Positions 41,888 to 50,449 of a stretch of DNA of 64,000 nt are shown piece after piece. Below the pieces are notes generated by a model. The model saw only the letters and a list, made by a program, of their open reading frames with translations, had not been told where the DNA came from and searched no databases. Each line of letters begins with the position of its first letter. The stretch's first letter is position 1. The DNA lies in contig CAVYPX010000011.1 in assembly GCA_963770485.1 (NCBI GenBank), positions 248,001 to 312,000 of the forward strand, read 5' to 3'. Both the position numbers and the translations under genes were made by a program. This DNA is from CAVVEC01 sp963770485. GTDB lineage: Bacteria > Acidobacteriota > Terriglobia > Terriglobales > Acidobacteriaceae.

Positions 41888-42109
41888 ATGAATGTCACCC
41901 TATCCGTCGACGAACAGACCGTTGCCCGCGCCCGAAAGAAGGCCGAGGCACTGGGTAAGAGCTTGAATCAACTGATCCGCGACTACCTTCAGAAACTGGC
42001 CGGTGGTGATGATCCGGAGCAGAGTATCGAAGAGTTCAAACGCCTCTCCGGGCAAGGCGATTCGCACGGTTGGCGGTTTGATCGAAACGAGATTCATGAG
42101 CGCTCGTAG
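41888..42109 (+). CDS. Ribbon-helix-helix antitoxin
   Basis: 73 aa. MNVTLSVDEQTVARARKKAE and LGKSLNQLIRDYLQKLAGGD give the strand-helix-helix DNA-binding fold; SIEEFKRLSGQGDSHGWRFD is the toxin-binding tail. Likely binds the palindrome at 41869-41885 for autoregulation. An upstream ATG at 41867 lies within the promoter. Overlaps the toxin gene by 14 nt. Confidence 0.85.
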   Translation: MNVTLSVDEQTVARARKKAEALGKSLNQLIRDYLQKLAGGDDPEQSIEEFKRLSGQGDSHGWRFDRNEIHERS

Positions 42110-42509
42110 TTTTTTCGATACGAACGTGCTCGTGTATGCAGACGACAAGGCGGCGCCGGCGAAGCAGCGCCGGGCCGTAGAACTCGTGGCCGAACATCGG
42201 CGAGCGGGGACTGGCGTGGTATCGATGCAGGTTCTGCAGGAGTACTTCGTCACGGTCACTCGCAAACTTAGCGTCGATCCCCGCGTGGCTCGTCGAAAAA
42301 TTGAATTGCTGGCCGAGTTCGATGTTGCGGCCCCAGGAGTTGCGGACATACTGGCGGCTGTTGACCTGCACCGGCTCCATGGATTCTCGTTCTGGGATGC
42401 CCTGATTCTGCGCGCGGCGCACCAGGCTGGATGCACTGTGCTCTTTTCGGAGAATATGCAGGAGGCGCGGGAGGTTGATGGCGTGCGTATCGTGAATCCT
42501 TTTCTCTAG
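42096..42509 (+). CDS. PIN-domain toxin (VapC-like)
   Basis: 137 aa. MSARSFFDTNVLVYADDKAA holds the first Asp; VSMQVLQEYFVTVTRKL the Glu; GFSFWDALILRAAHQAG and LFSENMQEAREVDG the others. Ribonuclease toxin cognate to the RHH antitoxin. ATG at 42096 gives the conserved N-terminus. Confidence 0.9.
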   Translation: MSARSFFDTNVLVYADDKAAPAKQRRAVELVAEHRRAGTGVVSMQVLQEYFVTVTRKLSVDPRVARRKIELLAEFDVAAPGVADILAAVDLHRLHGFSFWDALILRAAHQAGCTVLFSENMQEAREVDGVRIVNPFL

Positions 42510-42577
42510 GATCTGCTGGACAGGCCTGTTGCTCGGCGCGAATAAACGGCTCCGACTGCGGACTTCTAATGAACTGT

Positions 42578-42606
42578 TTGACTTCCGGCTGGCCAACTCC
42601 TAGTCT
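42578..42606 (+). promoter_or_regulatory. Promoter of ssrA
   Basis: TTGACT (42578-42583), 17-nt spacer, TAGTCT (42601-42606); start near 42613 would give a pre-tmRNA with a 26-nt 5' leader, normally trimmed by RNase P. Confidence 0.6.
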
Positions 42607-42638
42607 GGAAGTAGTTCTTTGCATGGTCCATCCCAAAT

Positions 42639-43007
42639 GGGGGCGTCACGGCTTCGACGGAGATGCTTGCGGCCAAGAGGCATGCCGGGGTGCACACACC
42701 CGTAATCGCGTGCAAAATGATAATTGCCAATCAACAGATGGCATACGCAGCCTAATTAGTTAGGCAGCCGCTCTCCACGGCTTTGCTCGTGGGCTGTGAA
42801 AGAGCGTCGCACAGCGAGCTGGTCTTCCCTGCCCCGTCTGAGTAGGGAGGATGAGATCATCAGGCTAGCGGAACGCGTTTCTTGTCCGTTCTGAGCGCGG
42901 ACCGCGAACGTCCCAGGGTAATGCCTGGGGCATGAATCGGACTACGCATGTAGGCTCTTGACCAGTAACATTTTCGGACGCGGGTTCGACTCCCGCCGCC
43001 TCCACCA
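42639..43007 (+). ncRNA. ssrA: Transfer-messenger RNA (tmRNA)
   Basis: Begins GGGGGCGTCACGGCTTCGAC and ends GCGGGTTCGACTCCCGCC, GCCTCCACCA: acceptor GGGGGCG/CGCCTCC pairs (one G-U) and the T arm GGGTTCGACTCCC is perfect, CCA encoded. The mRNA part reads GCC AAT CAA CAG ATG GCA TAC GCA GCC TAA, tag peptide ANQQMAYAA, ending in AYAA as in other Acidobacteria. Rescues stalled ribosomes and marks the nascent chain for proteolysis with SmpB. Its 3' end is also the attachment site of the adjoining element. Confidence 0.97.
42980..43007 (+). other. Probable attachment site (att) at the ssrA 3' end
   Basis: The T arm and acceptor end of ssrA (from GCGGGTTCGACTCCCGCCGC to the CCA) lie 76 nt upstream of an integrase start, a standard integration arrangement. 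The element reconstitutes the 3' end of ssrA. I found no second copy further right, so the other boundary is presumably outside. Confidence 0.7.
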
Positions 43008-43014
43008 TACTTAA

Positions 43015-43074
43015 CTATTGTATTTTCAATAGTATACAAAATTGATGTTGCAAATTGTACGATAATTGTACGAT
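43015..43074 (+). promoter_or_regulatory. Palindrome and tandem repeats upstream of the integrase gene
   Basis: CTATTG-TATTTT-CAATAG palindrome (43015-43032) followed by two tandem copies of AATTGTACGAT (43053-43063, 43064-43074), just before the integrase ATG. Suitable as arm-type integrase/excisionase binding sites or an operator. Confidence 0.5.
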
Positions 43075-43083
43075 GATGGCGGC

Positions 43084-44319
43084 ATGCTTACCGTCTACCG
43101 TCGTCACAATCCCGCCCTCTGCAAGAGCACAGACCGCTATTACAAGCGCTGCACCTGCCCGACTTGGGTCGAAGGAATGGTCGGCGACAAATACGTCCGC
43201 CACAGCCTGAAAACCCGCAGCTGGGAGCGGGCCGTCGCCAAAGCGCGCAGGATGGATGAGACGGAAGATCCGACTCCAGCGCCGGCAAAAAAGGACGAAC
43301 CTGTCACTATCGAAAGGGCCGTCAACGAATATCTGGCGGACGCCAAGGCCCGCGAACTGGGAGTGGCGACTCTCTATAAGCTCAATATCATTTTCCGCAA
43401 ACAGCTCTTGGCGTGGTCCAAAGCTGAAGGCTACAAACTCCTTCGTGAATTCGATCTGCGGGCTGTCCAGGCATACCGTGCCACGTGGAAAGATGGAGCG
43501 CTCGCCAAGAAGAAGAAGCAAGAACGTCTCACCGGCTTCTTCTGGTTCTGCATTCGTGCTGGATGGATTACCCAGAACCCGACGAATGGCTTGGGCCGCA
43601 TCACTGTCAATCAGACGCCCACGGACTACTTCACGCGCAAGGAATTCGACAAGATCGTTGACGCAACGTATGCGTACCGGGAAAACCGCGGGGAGACCGG
43701 GTCCGCAAACAGCACTCGGCTTCGGACGCTAACGCTCCTGATGCGATGGAGTGGTTTGCGTATCCGGGATGCAATCACCCTTGAGAGGACACGCCTCATC
43801 GGTGACAATCTGATGCTCTATCAGGCGAAGACCGGAACGCCGGTTTACGTTCCTTTGCCTCCGCAAGTAGCTGAGGAACTGCGCAACATTCCAGATGGCC
43901 CCAAGCCAAATCCTCGTTACTTTTTCTGGACTGGGAATGGACTGCCAAAATCGGCGGTCGCCGACTGGCAGCGCAGCTTCCGCCGCCTTTTTGCGCTCGC
44001 TGGCCTTGAGAAGCCAGATGGATCGACAAAGCGCTGCTTCCCCCACATGTTCCGCGATACCTTTGCAGTGGAAATGTTGCTGGCTGGCGTCCCGATCGAT
44101 CAGGTCTCCATATTGCTGGGACATAAGAGCGTGAAGATCACGGAGAAGCACTACGCTCCCTGGGTAAAAGCTCGACAAGAACAGCTCGTATCGAGTGTTC
44201 GTAACGCCTGGCAACTGCTTGAAGAACCGAAGGCGGCAAAGCCGAAGCAAGCGCGCAACTCAGCTCGCTCGCTGCCGACGTTGGTGTACTCGAATCAAAA
44301 CGCTCTCAGGAATGCGTAG
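43084..44319 (+). CDS. Tyrosine recombinase/integrase
   Basis: 411 aa. N-terminal arm region, core-binding SAM-like domain (IERAVNEYLADAKARELGVA, GFFWFCIRAGWITQNPTNGL) and catalytic domain: Arg in LMRWSGLRIRDAIT, Lys-strand in YQAKTGTPVYVPL, H-x-x-R in HMFRDTFAVEML, His in LLGHKSVKITEKHY with the Tyr nucleophile in EKHYAPW. Acts on the ssrA 3' end. ATG at 43084 starts MLTVYRRHNPALCK; an earlier TTG is inside the tandem repeats. C-terminal 30 residues are basic and overlap the convergent excisionase-like gene. Confidence 0.95.
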   Translation: MLTVYRRHNPALCKSTDRYYKRCTCPTWVEGMVGDKYVRHSLKTRSWERAVAKARRMDETEDPTPAPAKKDEPVTIERAVNEYLADAKARELGVATLYKLNIIFRKQLLAWSKAEGYKLLREFDLRAVQAYRATWKDGALAKKKKQERLTGFFWFCIRAGWITQNPTNGLGRITVNQTPTDYFTRKEFDKIVDATYAYRENRGETGSANSTRLRTLTLLMRWSGLRIRDAITLERTRLIGDNLMLYQAKTGTPVYVPLPPQVAEELRNIPDGPKPNPRYFFWTGNGLPKSAVADWQRSFRRLFALAGLEKPDGSTKRCFPHMFRDTFAVEMLLAGVPIDQVSILLGHKSVKITEKHYAPWVKARQEQLVSSVRNAWQLLEEPKAAKPKQARNSARSLPTLVYSNQNALRNA

Positions 44320-44523
44320 GTTTAGGTAGCCTCGTTTTCTTGCACTCTCATGGGTTCCCCATTCGAGAACGCCATGCTCTCCAGCGAAAAGTCGGCGAAC
44401 TGATTTTTCGCTCATCGCCCAAAGCTCCGCAATCTCAGGTACGGAGTAGTGCCTTTCCAGAGCAACGGAATGCAGTTCGGAGGCCGGCTGGACGGATTTC
44501 CTTTCCTGTGTTTCGGGTCGCAT
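44260..44523 (-). CDS. Excisionase-like helix-turn-helix protein
   Basis: 87 aa. LERHYSVPEIAELWAMSEKS and VRRLFAGEHGVLEWG, then RGYLNLRIPESVLIRVHQRR: a MerR-like winged-helix pattern found in excisionases and in DNA-binding proteins next to integrases. Convergent with, and overlapping by 60 nt, the integrase 3' end, which may couple their expression. Possibly controls excision directionality. Confidence 0.7.
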   Translation of the reverse strand: MRPETQERKSVQPASELHSVALERHYSVPEIAELWAMSEKSVRRLFAGEHGVLEWGTHESARKRGYLNLRIPESVLIRVHQRRQRAS

Positions 44524-44649
44524 TACGAAGGGACTCCTGGCTGGTGTTGTCCGCTACATCAGCGACGGAACTTCACACTTCAACCGCCGCTGCATGTTAA
44601 CCAACTTGATTCCAGGCGCTGGATTTGTCCAATGAATTCTCGGGCGAGA

Positions 44650-44670
44650 GCTATTCCCGGCAGGAATAGC
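44650..44670. terminator. Perfect hairpin in the gap before the HD gene
   Basis: GCTATTCC-CGGCA-GGAATAGC, 8-bp stem, 5-nt loop. The gap 44524-44987 otherwise contains no gene I support; the opposite-strand frame there is a shadow of the HD gene start. Confidence 0.4.
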
Positions 44671-44953
44671 GGGTCAGAACAGAACTACAGAAGTGTGGAT
44701 TACCGTAAGGCTCAACTTCCCATAACCGGACGTCCGGCGCAGATCTTCCGGCGAGAGAGGGGCTGATTTTGGGGAGGGCCTCCAGCCGGTCGATGAGCAT
44801 CACTTCGGTCGAAACCTTGGCCGGTTCCAGCCTTAGCCCCACTCGCTGGAGTGCAGTAGCAACAAGAGGCGTGCCAGAATCGCCAACCGGAACCGCCGCG
44901 TCTTGTCCTTAGCAGCGCGGGATTAAAGCCTGGGCCGTCGCCCGGCATAGCGT

Positions 44954-44959
44954 TATACT
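44954..44959 (+). promoter_or_regulatory. Putative -10 of the HD-peptidase operon
   Basis: GTTATACTC with TATACT at 44954-44959, 28 nt before the ATG at 44988; GGAG at 44977-44980 is the ribosome-binding site. No clear -35. Confidence 0.35.
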
Positions 44960-44987
44960 CTGAGCGGTGAGCCTTTGGAGAATGTAA

Positions 44988-47177
44988 ATGAAGGCTATAA
45001 CACATCGGGACCAAGTCCACGGCGACGTCCGCTTCGATTCCCTCGCTGTGGCGTTGCTTAACACCGCACCGCTTCAGCGCCTCGGCAGGATATATCAGCT
45101 CGGCTACGCGCATCTCGTATTCCGGGGCGGCACTCACACGCGCCTGAGCCATGTAATGGGGGCGTCTCACGCGGCAAGCCAACTAGTCGATTTCCTGCGG
45201 CAGAACTATCAAGAAGGCGACCTTCCGCTCGGTGCCGTCGACCCCGAGGAGTTCTTACCAGTCGGAAGCAGGAGCGGCTTGCGTGACGACCGTTGGGACG
45301 TTCTCCGTCACCTAGTACGGTGGGCTGCCCTCCTGCATGACGTTGGGCATGTGCCTCTCGGCCATACGCTGGAGGATGAGTTTGACGGAATCTACGTCAA
45401 GCATGACAACTTCGCTTCAAAACGCATACCTCATCTCTGGCACGAAATTTCCCCGGGGGAAGACGCAGAGATACGTGCGGTCTTCAGGCGTGGAGAGTTG
45501 CTCCCCGAGTCTTTCGACGCCCTTGGGATCAGCGGCGAGAAAGCTTGGCAGACGGTTATGCTCATCTGCTTGCACAAAGAGAGCGGCAAGGACGGCGAAC
45601 GGCGCACATTCAAAGATATCATCGAGGCCTCTGACGAAGTCGCGATGCCCTTCGTCAAGATGCTCAAGGCGGCTTTAGCGGGGACAGATAGCAAGACCTA
45701 TTTCCCGTACATGGCAGATATCGTCGGAAATACGATCTGCGCAGACTACCTCGATTACCTTCGTCGCGACGCGATTAATGTTGGGCTGGATGTCCTGCGG
45801 GACAATCGAGTGGCGTCGCGGTTCTTTGTCGCGAAAGACGCTCAAGGTCTTTTCCGAATGGCGTTGGCGCTCGAGGACAGGCACGGCAAACCTCGATTGG
45901 ATACATGCACTGGCGTTGTGGAACTCGTCAGGCAGCGCTTCAGGTTTGCAGAGATTATTTACTACCACAAAACCAAGGTCGCAGCTTCGGCGATGCTCGC
46001 CAAAGTGTTTGCTTTGATCGGAAACCCAGAAGAGGTCGGCCCTCACGCCCGGCTGATCGAGGTCGATCAAGTACCGGACCTTACGAAGCGCATAATGTCC
46101 GGGGAGATCGATCCAGCAACCCTGCGAAAGGAATGCTTTCCGTCAATGTTGCTGGATCCAACGATTGGTGACGAAACGCTCCTGCTCTGGCTTCAAGACC
46201 TCGCATTGGAGACGCTGGCTGGGGCGCGACGCTCCGGAGATGCGGAAAAGGTACGCCGTTGCCTGCGTGGGCTTTCACTCCTGCAGTCTCTTGTTCGACG
46301 TAAGCTTTACAAGGTTTGCTTTACGATCGACAAGAACATTTATCGAGAACTAACACCCGGCAGTAAAGAAGAACTAGAAATCGAGCGCCGAATAGATCAG
46401 ACTCTGACTGCGTTGAGGAAGAACCAAGGAAAAAGGGCCAGCCTCGAAAGTAAAATCGCCGTTGCCGCAGGCTGGCCCGAGGATGCGCTGTTGCTCTATG
46501 TACCGCCCAGAAAAAGCCAAGCGAAGGGTATCGAAACCAAGGCGCTCGACAGGGGCGACGTTGTAACCCTCGGAAGCCATTCGGCAGTAAGCGAGGAGGT
46601 TACTCGTCTCAACGACTCGTATAAGAAACTTTGGCGAATCATCCTGTTGGTTCATCCCAAATTCCGACTAGACGCCGTCGGCCTATCGAAGGCCATAGAC
46701 GCCCTCATCTTGGACCTTTGGCCAAACATTGATTTGCGCGTGGCCGAAAAAGGCATTCAAGATGGTGCTATGTTCCAATACATTCCGGATAAGCAACGGC
46801 CAGCCGCGCTCGAATACAAGCGACTGGCTGGCGAGAAGCGTCTTGATTGGAAGTGTTTCGATGAAGCGGGCTATAACACCGCCGATGGCACCGTGAGCAC
46901 GGAGGAACATGCCGAACGAGCCATGTTGCTGTCGCTAGTGCGCGCGCGAGGCGGGTCTGCAGAGACGATCAAAGGTCAATTTCAGGATCCGAACTCGCTC
47001 TCGGCCCGCGTAAACGAACTTGAAAGTACCCTCACAATTGAGGGACGAGAGGGAACCAGCGACGTGAGGATGGCAGCAATCGAGAGAATCGCTAGTGAGC
47101 TTGTGCCACAGCAATCCGACGGCAAGAAAACCCGCAGAAAACGAGACACGCAGCTACCTTTAGGTGCCGGGGAATGA
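44988..47177 (+). CDS. HD-domain phosphohydrolase, SAMHD1/dGTPase-like, with long C-terminal region
   Basis: 729 aa. TAPLQRLGRIYQLGYAHLVF and GGTHTRLSHVMGASHAASQL give the first His; WAALLHDVGHVPLGHTLEDE the HD pair; GNTICADYLDYLRRDAINVG the final Asp, i.e. the H...HD...D set of COG1078/SAMHD1 proteins that hydrolyse dNTPs. Residues 400-729 are unlike standard dGTPases: helical, with repeated charged stretches and a basic end (KKTRRKRD). Overlaps the ImmA/IrrE-type peptidase gene by ATGA, so the two form a unit. dNTP depletion during phage infection is a plausible role, by analogy. Confidence 0.8.
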   Translation: MKAITHRDQVHGDVRFDSLAVALLNTAPLQRLGRIYQLGYAHLVFRGGTHTRLSHVMGASHAASQLVDFLRQNYQEGDLPLGAVDPEEFLPVGSRSGLRDDRWDVLRHLVRWAALLHDVGHVPLGHTLEDEFDGIYVKHDNFASKRIPHLWHEISPGEDAEIRAVFRRGELLPESFDALGISGEKAWQTVMLICLHKESGKDGERRTFKDIIEASDEVAMPFVKMLKAALAGTDSKTYFPYMADIVGNTICADYLDYLRRDAINVGLDVLRDNRVASRFFVAKDAQGLFRMALALEDRHGKPRLDTCTGVVELVRQRFRFAEIIYYHKTKVAASAMLAKVFALIGNPEEVGPHARLIEVDQVPDLTKRIMSGEIDPATLRKECFPSMLLDPTIGDETLLLWLQDLALETLAGARRSGDAEKVRRCLRGLSLLQSLVRRKLYKVCFTIDKNIYRELTPGSKEELEIERRIDQTLTALRKNQGKRASLESKIAVAAGWPEDALLLYVPPRKSQAKGIETKALDRGDVVTLGSHSAVSEEVTRLNDSYKKLWRIILLVHPKFRLDAVGLSKAIDALILDLWPNIDLRVAEKGIQDGAMFQYIPDKQRPAALEYKRLAGEKRLDWKCFDEAGYNTADGTVSTEEHAERAMLLSLVRARGGSAETIKGQFQDPNSLSARVNELESTLTIEGREGTSDVRMAAIERIASELVPQQSDGKKTRRKRDTQLPLGAGE

Positions 47178-48055
47178 CGGTTCAGCAGAGGGTCTGGCAA
47201 ACACGCGATTTCGCATTAGCTCGCCAGGAAGCGCGCGAGATCCAGAAAACGCACCCGACGATTTTCCGAGTAATGCCGATCTCGGTTTCTGATCTGGCCT
47301 ATGCTCTCGGATTCGTTGTTGAGAAACGAACTGAACTCCAACAGCGGGCGCGCCTTGAGATCCTTCGAGAGGGAGGGGCCGAAAAAGCAACAATCGCCCT
47401 GAAGGAAGGTTTGGACCGAAATGTTGGCCGTTTTGCCGTTGCCCACGAGATTGGCCATGCTGTGCTGCTCAGGAAATACCCTGACACATCCCGTGAGTGG
47501 GACGTCGGGCGTAAGGAAGTATTTGCCAGTATGTTCGCTGCCGAGATCCTTGCATCTCCCGAGGCTCGACTGCGGATGGCGGAATCCTTTCGCTCACTAA
47601 GCGACCCGCTTACCCTCCTAAAGCTAGCTTCACAGATGGGCCTTTCCCCTCGGGCGTTATTGACCATTGCGGGCCAAGAGGAGTCCTGGATAAGAGGACT
47701 CGACAAGATCTGGCTGCGCATAAAGTATGTAGAGAACGCCTTCACACACACAGAGCCAAAACTGAGGATCGTGAGTGCGCACTACGACAGATCACGGTTT
47801 TACGTTGCGACAAATCAAAGTATTGCCCGCTTTGCCGGCACGGACCAATGGCTAGCTTCGCTGCCAGTGGGAGCAATCGCTAAACATGGCGCTTGCATTT
47901 CCCTTAAGTTCAAACAGGCGTTGCCCGCTGCCCCAAAATTCGTGACGAAGCAAATTCGCGCCGAGCTCTCGGCGGCTCGACTCCACTCCAGTGCCGATGA
48001 TTCCGTCTCCTATCTCATTGCCGTCGCCGACCTATCCAAAAACGTCGAGAATTGA
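47174..48055 (+). CDS. ImmA/IrrE-type HExxH metallopeptidase-domain protein
   Basis: 293 aa. Zinc motif VAHEIGHAVLLRKY with the distal acidic residue around KEVFASMFAAEILA: the ImmA/IrrE (COG2856) signature, whose members cleave repressors to trigger responses. N-terminal helical segment (AREIQKTHPTIFRVMPISVS) resembles the antitoxin/sensor part. C-terminal third (WIRGLDKIWLRIKYVENAFT; FAGTDQWLASLPVGAI) is unassigned. Translated coupled to the HD protein, so it may activate, mature or sense for it. Confidence 0.75.
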   Translation: MTVQQRVWQTRDFALARQEAREIQKTHPTIFRVMPISVSDLAYALGFVVEKRTELQQRARLEILREGGAEKATIALKEGLDRNVGRFAVAHEIGHAVLLRKYPDTSREWDVGRKEVFASMFAAEILASPEARLRMAESFRSLSDPLTLLKLASQMGLSPRALLTIAGQEESWIRGLDKIWLRIKYVENAFTHTEPKLRIVSAHYDRSRFYVATNQSIARFAGTDQWLASLPVGAIAKHGACISLKFKQALPAAPKFVTKQIRAELSAARLHSSADDSVSYLIAVADLSKNVEN

Positions 48056-48135
48056 CTGTTCTCGCTGATCCGACCAGACTCAGGATGCGGATGGTCCTAG
48101 GCAGAGCGGGAAATCAGCCAACTCCGATCTGGACA

Positions 48136-49122
48136 TCACCGCTCCGGGCTTGCCTTTTTGATGCTGACAACTCGGGACGACCGGGGCGATTCAATCGGCT
48201 TTGGTGGACGGCGCTGGTAAGCGTATTTGCGGAGGAAGGACCGGGCGAACTCGTTCGCCAATCGTGAATCGTCGTCCTTTCTCATAATTACACACGTTTG
48301 GAAACACAATGACTCATCAGAAAGAGGCTTTACCACTACACCTTCAGCGCGACAGCCAAGGGCCGTAGGTTTGGTGAGGATGGCCACGCCGACGTGCTCA
48401 GATACCAAGTGAATCGCCTCTTGAGGCGTAATAATGTCGTGTGCGCGTTTCGGAGCAATTCCCTCACGTCGTGCCGCGGCTATGATTGCGTCATGAACGA
48501 CTGGGTGAACCCGGCGCGCGAACAGAATCCATTCATCTTTGGCCAGATCTTGGAGCGCGAGGCGTTCTTTTTGGGCCGCCGCGTGGCCCTCTGGAAGAGC
48601 CGCATAGAGTGGTGTCAGAACGAATGGCGCGGCCTCGATCTGAGAGTCCTCCGGCGGTGCCGTCACAAGGGCCAGGTTCAGCTCGCTTGCTAGAACACTC
48701 CGGACCAACTCGATTGAGAACTGACTGACGAGTCGAATGGCAAGGTTGGGGTACAGGGGGAGACGAACTGCAAGAAGGTCTGAAATCCACGCTTGATCGG
48801 CTTCGTGCGAGTGCCCGATCGTCAAAACGCTGTCTGCTCCGTCATGGGCGGTACGTGCGAGATGAAAAGCCCTCTCGATATGCAAGACCGAAGAGCGCGC
48901 CTCTGCGACGAAGGCTCGGCCAGCGTCGGTGAGCTCCACACGGACAACCCGTCGATTATCGCGAGTGAACAGTCGGAATCTAAGCTGTTTTTCAATTTCC
49001 GTGATTTGTCTGCTGAGCGCAGATTGGGTGAGGTTCAATCTGAGGGCGGCCTTGGTGAAGTTCAGCTCTTCGCCCAAGGCAATGACCGCGTGCAAGTGGC
49101 GTACTTCGACGTTGGGGAACAC
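48136..49122 (-). CDS. LysR-family transcriptional regulator
   Basis: 328 aa. MFPNVEVRHLHAVIALGEEL, FTKAALRLNLTQSALSRQIT and EIEKQLRFRLFTRDNRRVVR form the LysR winged helix; periplasmic-binding-protein-like effector domain follows (VLTIGHSHEADQAWISDLLA, LVTAPPEDSQIEAAPF, VSEHVGVAILTKPTAL). No divergent target gene sits next to it, so its regulon is not deducible. It separates the HD pair from the SRAP region. Confidence 0.9.
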   Translation of the reverse strand: MFPNVEVRHLHAVIALGEELNFTKAALRLNLTQSALSRQITEIEKQLRFRLFTRDNRRVVRVELTDAGRAFVAEARSSVLHIERAFHLARTAHDGADSVLTIGHSHEADQAWISDLLAVRLPLYPNLAIRLVSQFSIELVRSVLASELNLALVTAPPEDSQIEAAPFVLTPLYAALPEGHAAAQKERLALQDLAKDEWILFARRVHPVVHDAIIAAARREGIAPKRAHDIITPQEAIHLVSEHVGVAILTKPTALGCRAEGVVVKPLSDESLCFQTCVIMRKDDDSRLANEFARSFLRKYAYQRRPPKPIESPRSSRVVSIKKASPER

Positions 49123-49395
49123 GGCTCCCAGCTCCGTTCAAGAGTTTGGTGACACGACGGTTTCGTTCTGCCATTTGTGCGTGAAACGACGAGTGGTTAA
49201 GAGCTTGCAACCCGGCCGGTCCTGTAAAGTTTCGTGAAGGGCCAGAAAAAAATTGAATCAGCTGCATCTGAAACCCGCTCCAGACGGAGGTTCTCGGGCA
49301 TTGTGCACTTCTGCCTTGCCAAGCTCACTATGGCAAAACTCAGCGCAGCACGGCGCTGTGGCGAACAAAAGGCGAATAGTGTACGATTACCCGTC

Positions 49396-49593
49396 ATGGA
49401 TGAAGGACGAAAGCGGGTGGTCGGGATCATGGCAGCGATCCTCGCCAGTCTGCACATGCAGACGGCAGATGATCTGTTTGGTGGACCTCAGGGAAGTCCG
49501 CGCAGCGACAAGTTGATTGCTGCTTCAGTTCAATGGGCTGAAAAGATCATGGAGAAGATCGATAGCGTGTTTCGCTCATCAGATCTGCCATAA
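49396..49593 (+). CDS. Small hypothetical protein
   Basis: 65 aa: MDEGRKRVVGIMAAILASLH, then ADDLFGGPQGSPRSDKLIAA and SVQWAEKIMEKIDSVFRSS. Similar short proteins with a MDEKRKRV start and an AISDAIKWAEEIM-type helix are frequent in Acidobacteria; function unknown. Longer in-frame starts exist (49234) but do not look conserved. Directly upstream of the SRAP gene, 7 nt apart. Confidence 0.6.
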   Translation: MDEGRKRVVGIMAAILASLHMQTADDLFGGPQGSPRSDKLIAASVQWAEKIMEKIDSVFRSSDLP

Positions 49594-49600
49594 TCTCCCC

Positions 49601-50305
49601 ATGTGCGGGCGCTATCGACTGTCGCGGAGGAAACAGCTTGTCGAGGAATATTTCGACACGGAGTCTGACGAACCCGAGTGGACTCCCCGCTATAACATTG
49701 CGCCGTCTCAGCCCGTTCCCGTCATCCGGCAGAATCCGAAGGAGCCTCGCCGGGAATTGTCCTTGATGCGTTGGGGACTGATTCCTTCGTGGGCGAAAGA
49801 CGCATCAGTCGCCGCACGGATGATTAACGCTAGATCGGAGACGGCGGGAACGAAGCCCGCGTTCCGCGACCCGTTGACCAATCGCAGGTGCCTCATTCCG
49901 GCGGACGGATTTTACGAGTGGCAGCGGACGGGAAAAGTTAAGCAGCCGTACTGCTTTGAAGTCAATGACGGCGAGTTGTTCGCGTTCGCGGGAATATGGG
50001 ATCGCTGGACGGATCCGAGTCGCAACACTGTAGAGACCTGTTCGATTCTGACTACGAGCCCAAATGCTGTGACTTCAGCCGTTCACGACCGCATGCCAGT
50101 CATTCTTGATCCAGATAGCTACGACATATGGCTCGATCCTGGAATGAGGGATGTGACTACGACGTCCGAGCTGCTGAAGCCCTACGATGCTCACCAAATG
50201 CGGTGTTATCCGATAAGCACCCGGATCAATTACGTGTCGAATGACGACGAGGAATGCTCCGCACCCGTGGAACTCACTCACGCTCAAACTCGCCTCTTCT
50301 TGTAA
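49601..50305 (+). CDS. SOS response-associated peptidase (SRAP/YedK family)
   Basis: 234 aa. MCGRYRLSRRKQLVEEYFDT exposes the catalytic Cys2 after Met removal; NIAPSQPVPVIRQN, MRWGLIPSWAKD, INARSETAGTKPAF, DGFYEWQRTG and AVHDRMPVILDPD complete the SRAP set. YedK/HMCES crosslinks to abasic sites in single-stranded DNA and shields them. Start at 49601 is fixed by the essential MC; upstream in-frame starts are not used. Confidence 0.95.
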   Translation: MCGRYRLSRRKQLVEEYFDTESDEPEWTPRYNIAPSQPVPVIRQNPKEPRRELSLMRWGLIPSWAKDASVAARMINARSETAGTKPAFRDPLTNRRCLIPADGFYEWQRTGKVKQPYCFEVNDGELFAFAGIWDRWTDPSRNTVETCSILTTSPNAVTSAVHDRMPVILDPDSYDIWLDPGMRDVTTTSELLKPYDAHQMRCYPISTRINYVSNDDEECSAPVELTHAQTRLFL

Positions 50306-50409
50306 GCTCACTGTCAAGGCAAGTGCGGCGATGCCGTGGCGTATTATGGCTGTCTACACCGACGAAAAGCCATGAAAGCCTTTACAATGTGGACGCAAGC
50401 TGAGGGGGT

Positions 50410-50448
50410 GAGCCGCCCGTCGTAGCGCAGCATAGCTCCGGGCGGCTC
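50410..50448. terminator. Terminator-like hairpin between convergent genes
   Basis: GAGCCGCCCG (50410-50419) pairs perfectly with CGGGCGGCTC (50439-50448), 10-bp stem, 19-nt loop, directly after the LRR-CHAT stop. No T-run. Confidence 0.55.
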
Positions 50449-50449
50449 T

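Noticed and set aside
42569..42763. Open frame of 64 codons through the start of ssrA
   Set aside because: It lies within the tmRNA structure and does not coincide with the tag reading frame.
44712..45182. A 156-codon minus-strand frame in front of and overlapping the HD gene
   Set aside because: Overlaps the well-supported start of the HD gene and has a random composition.
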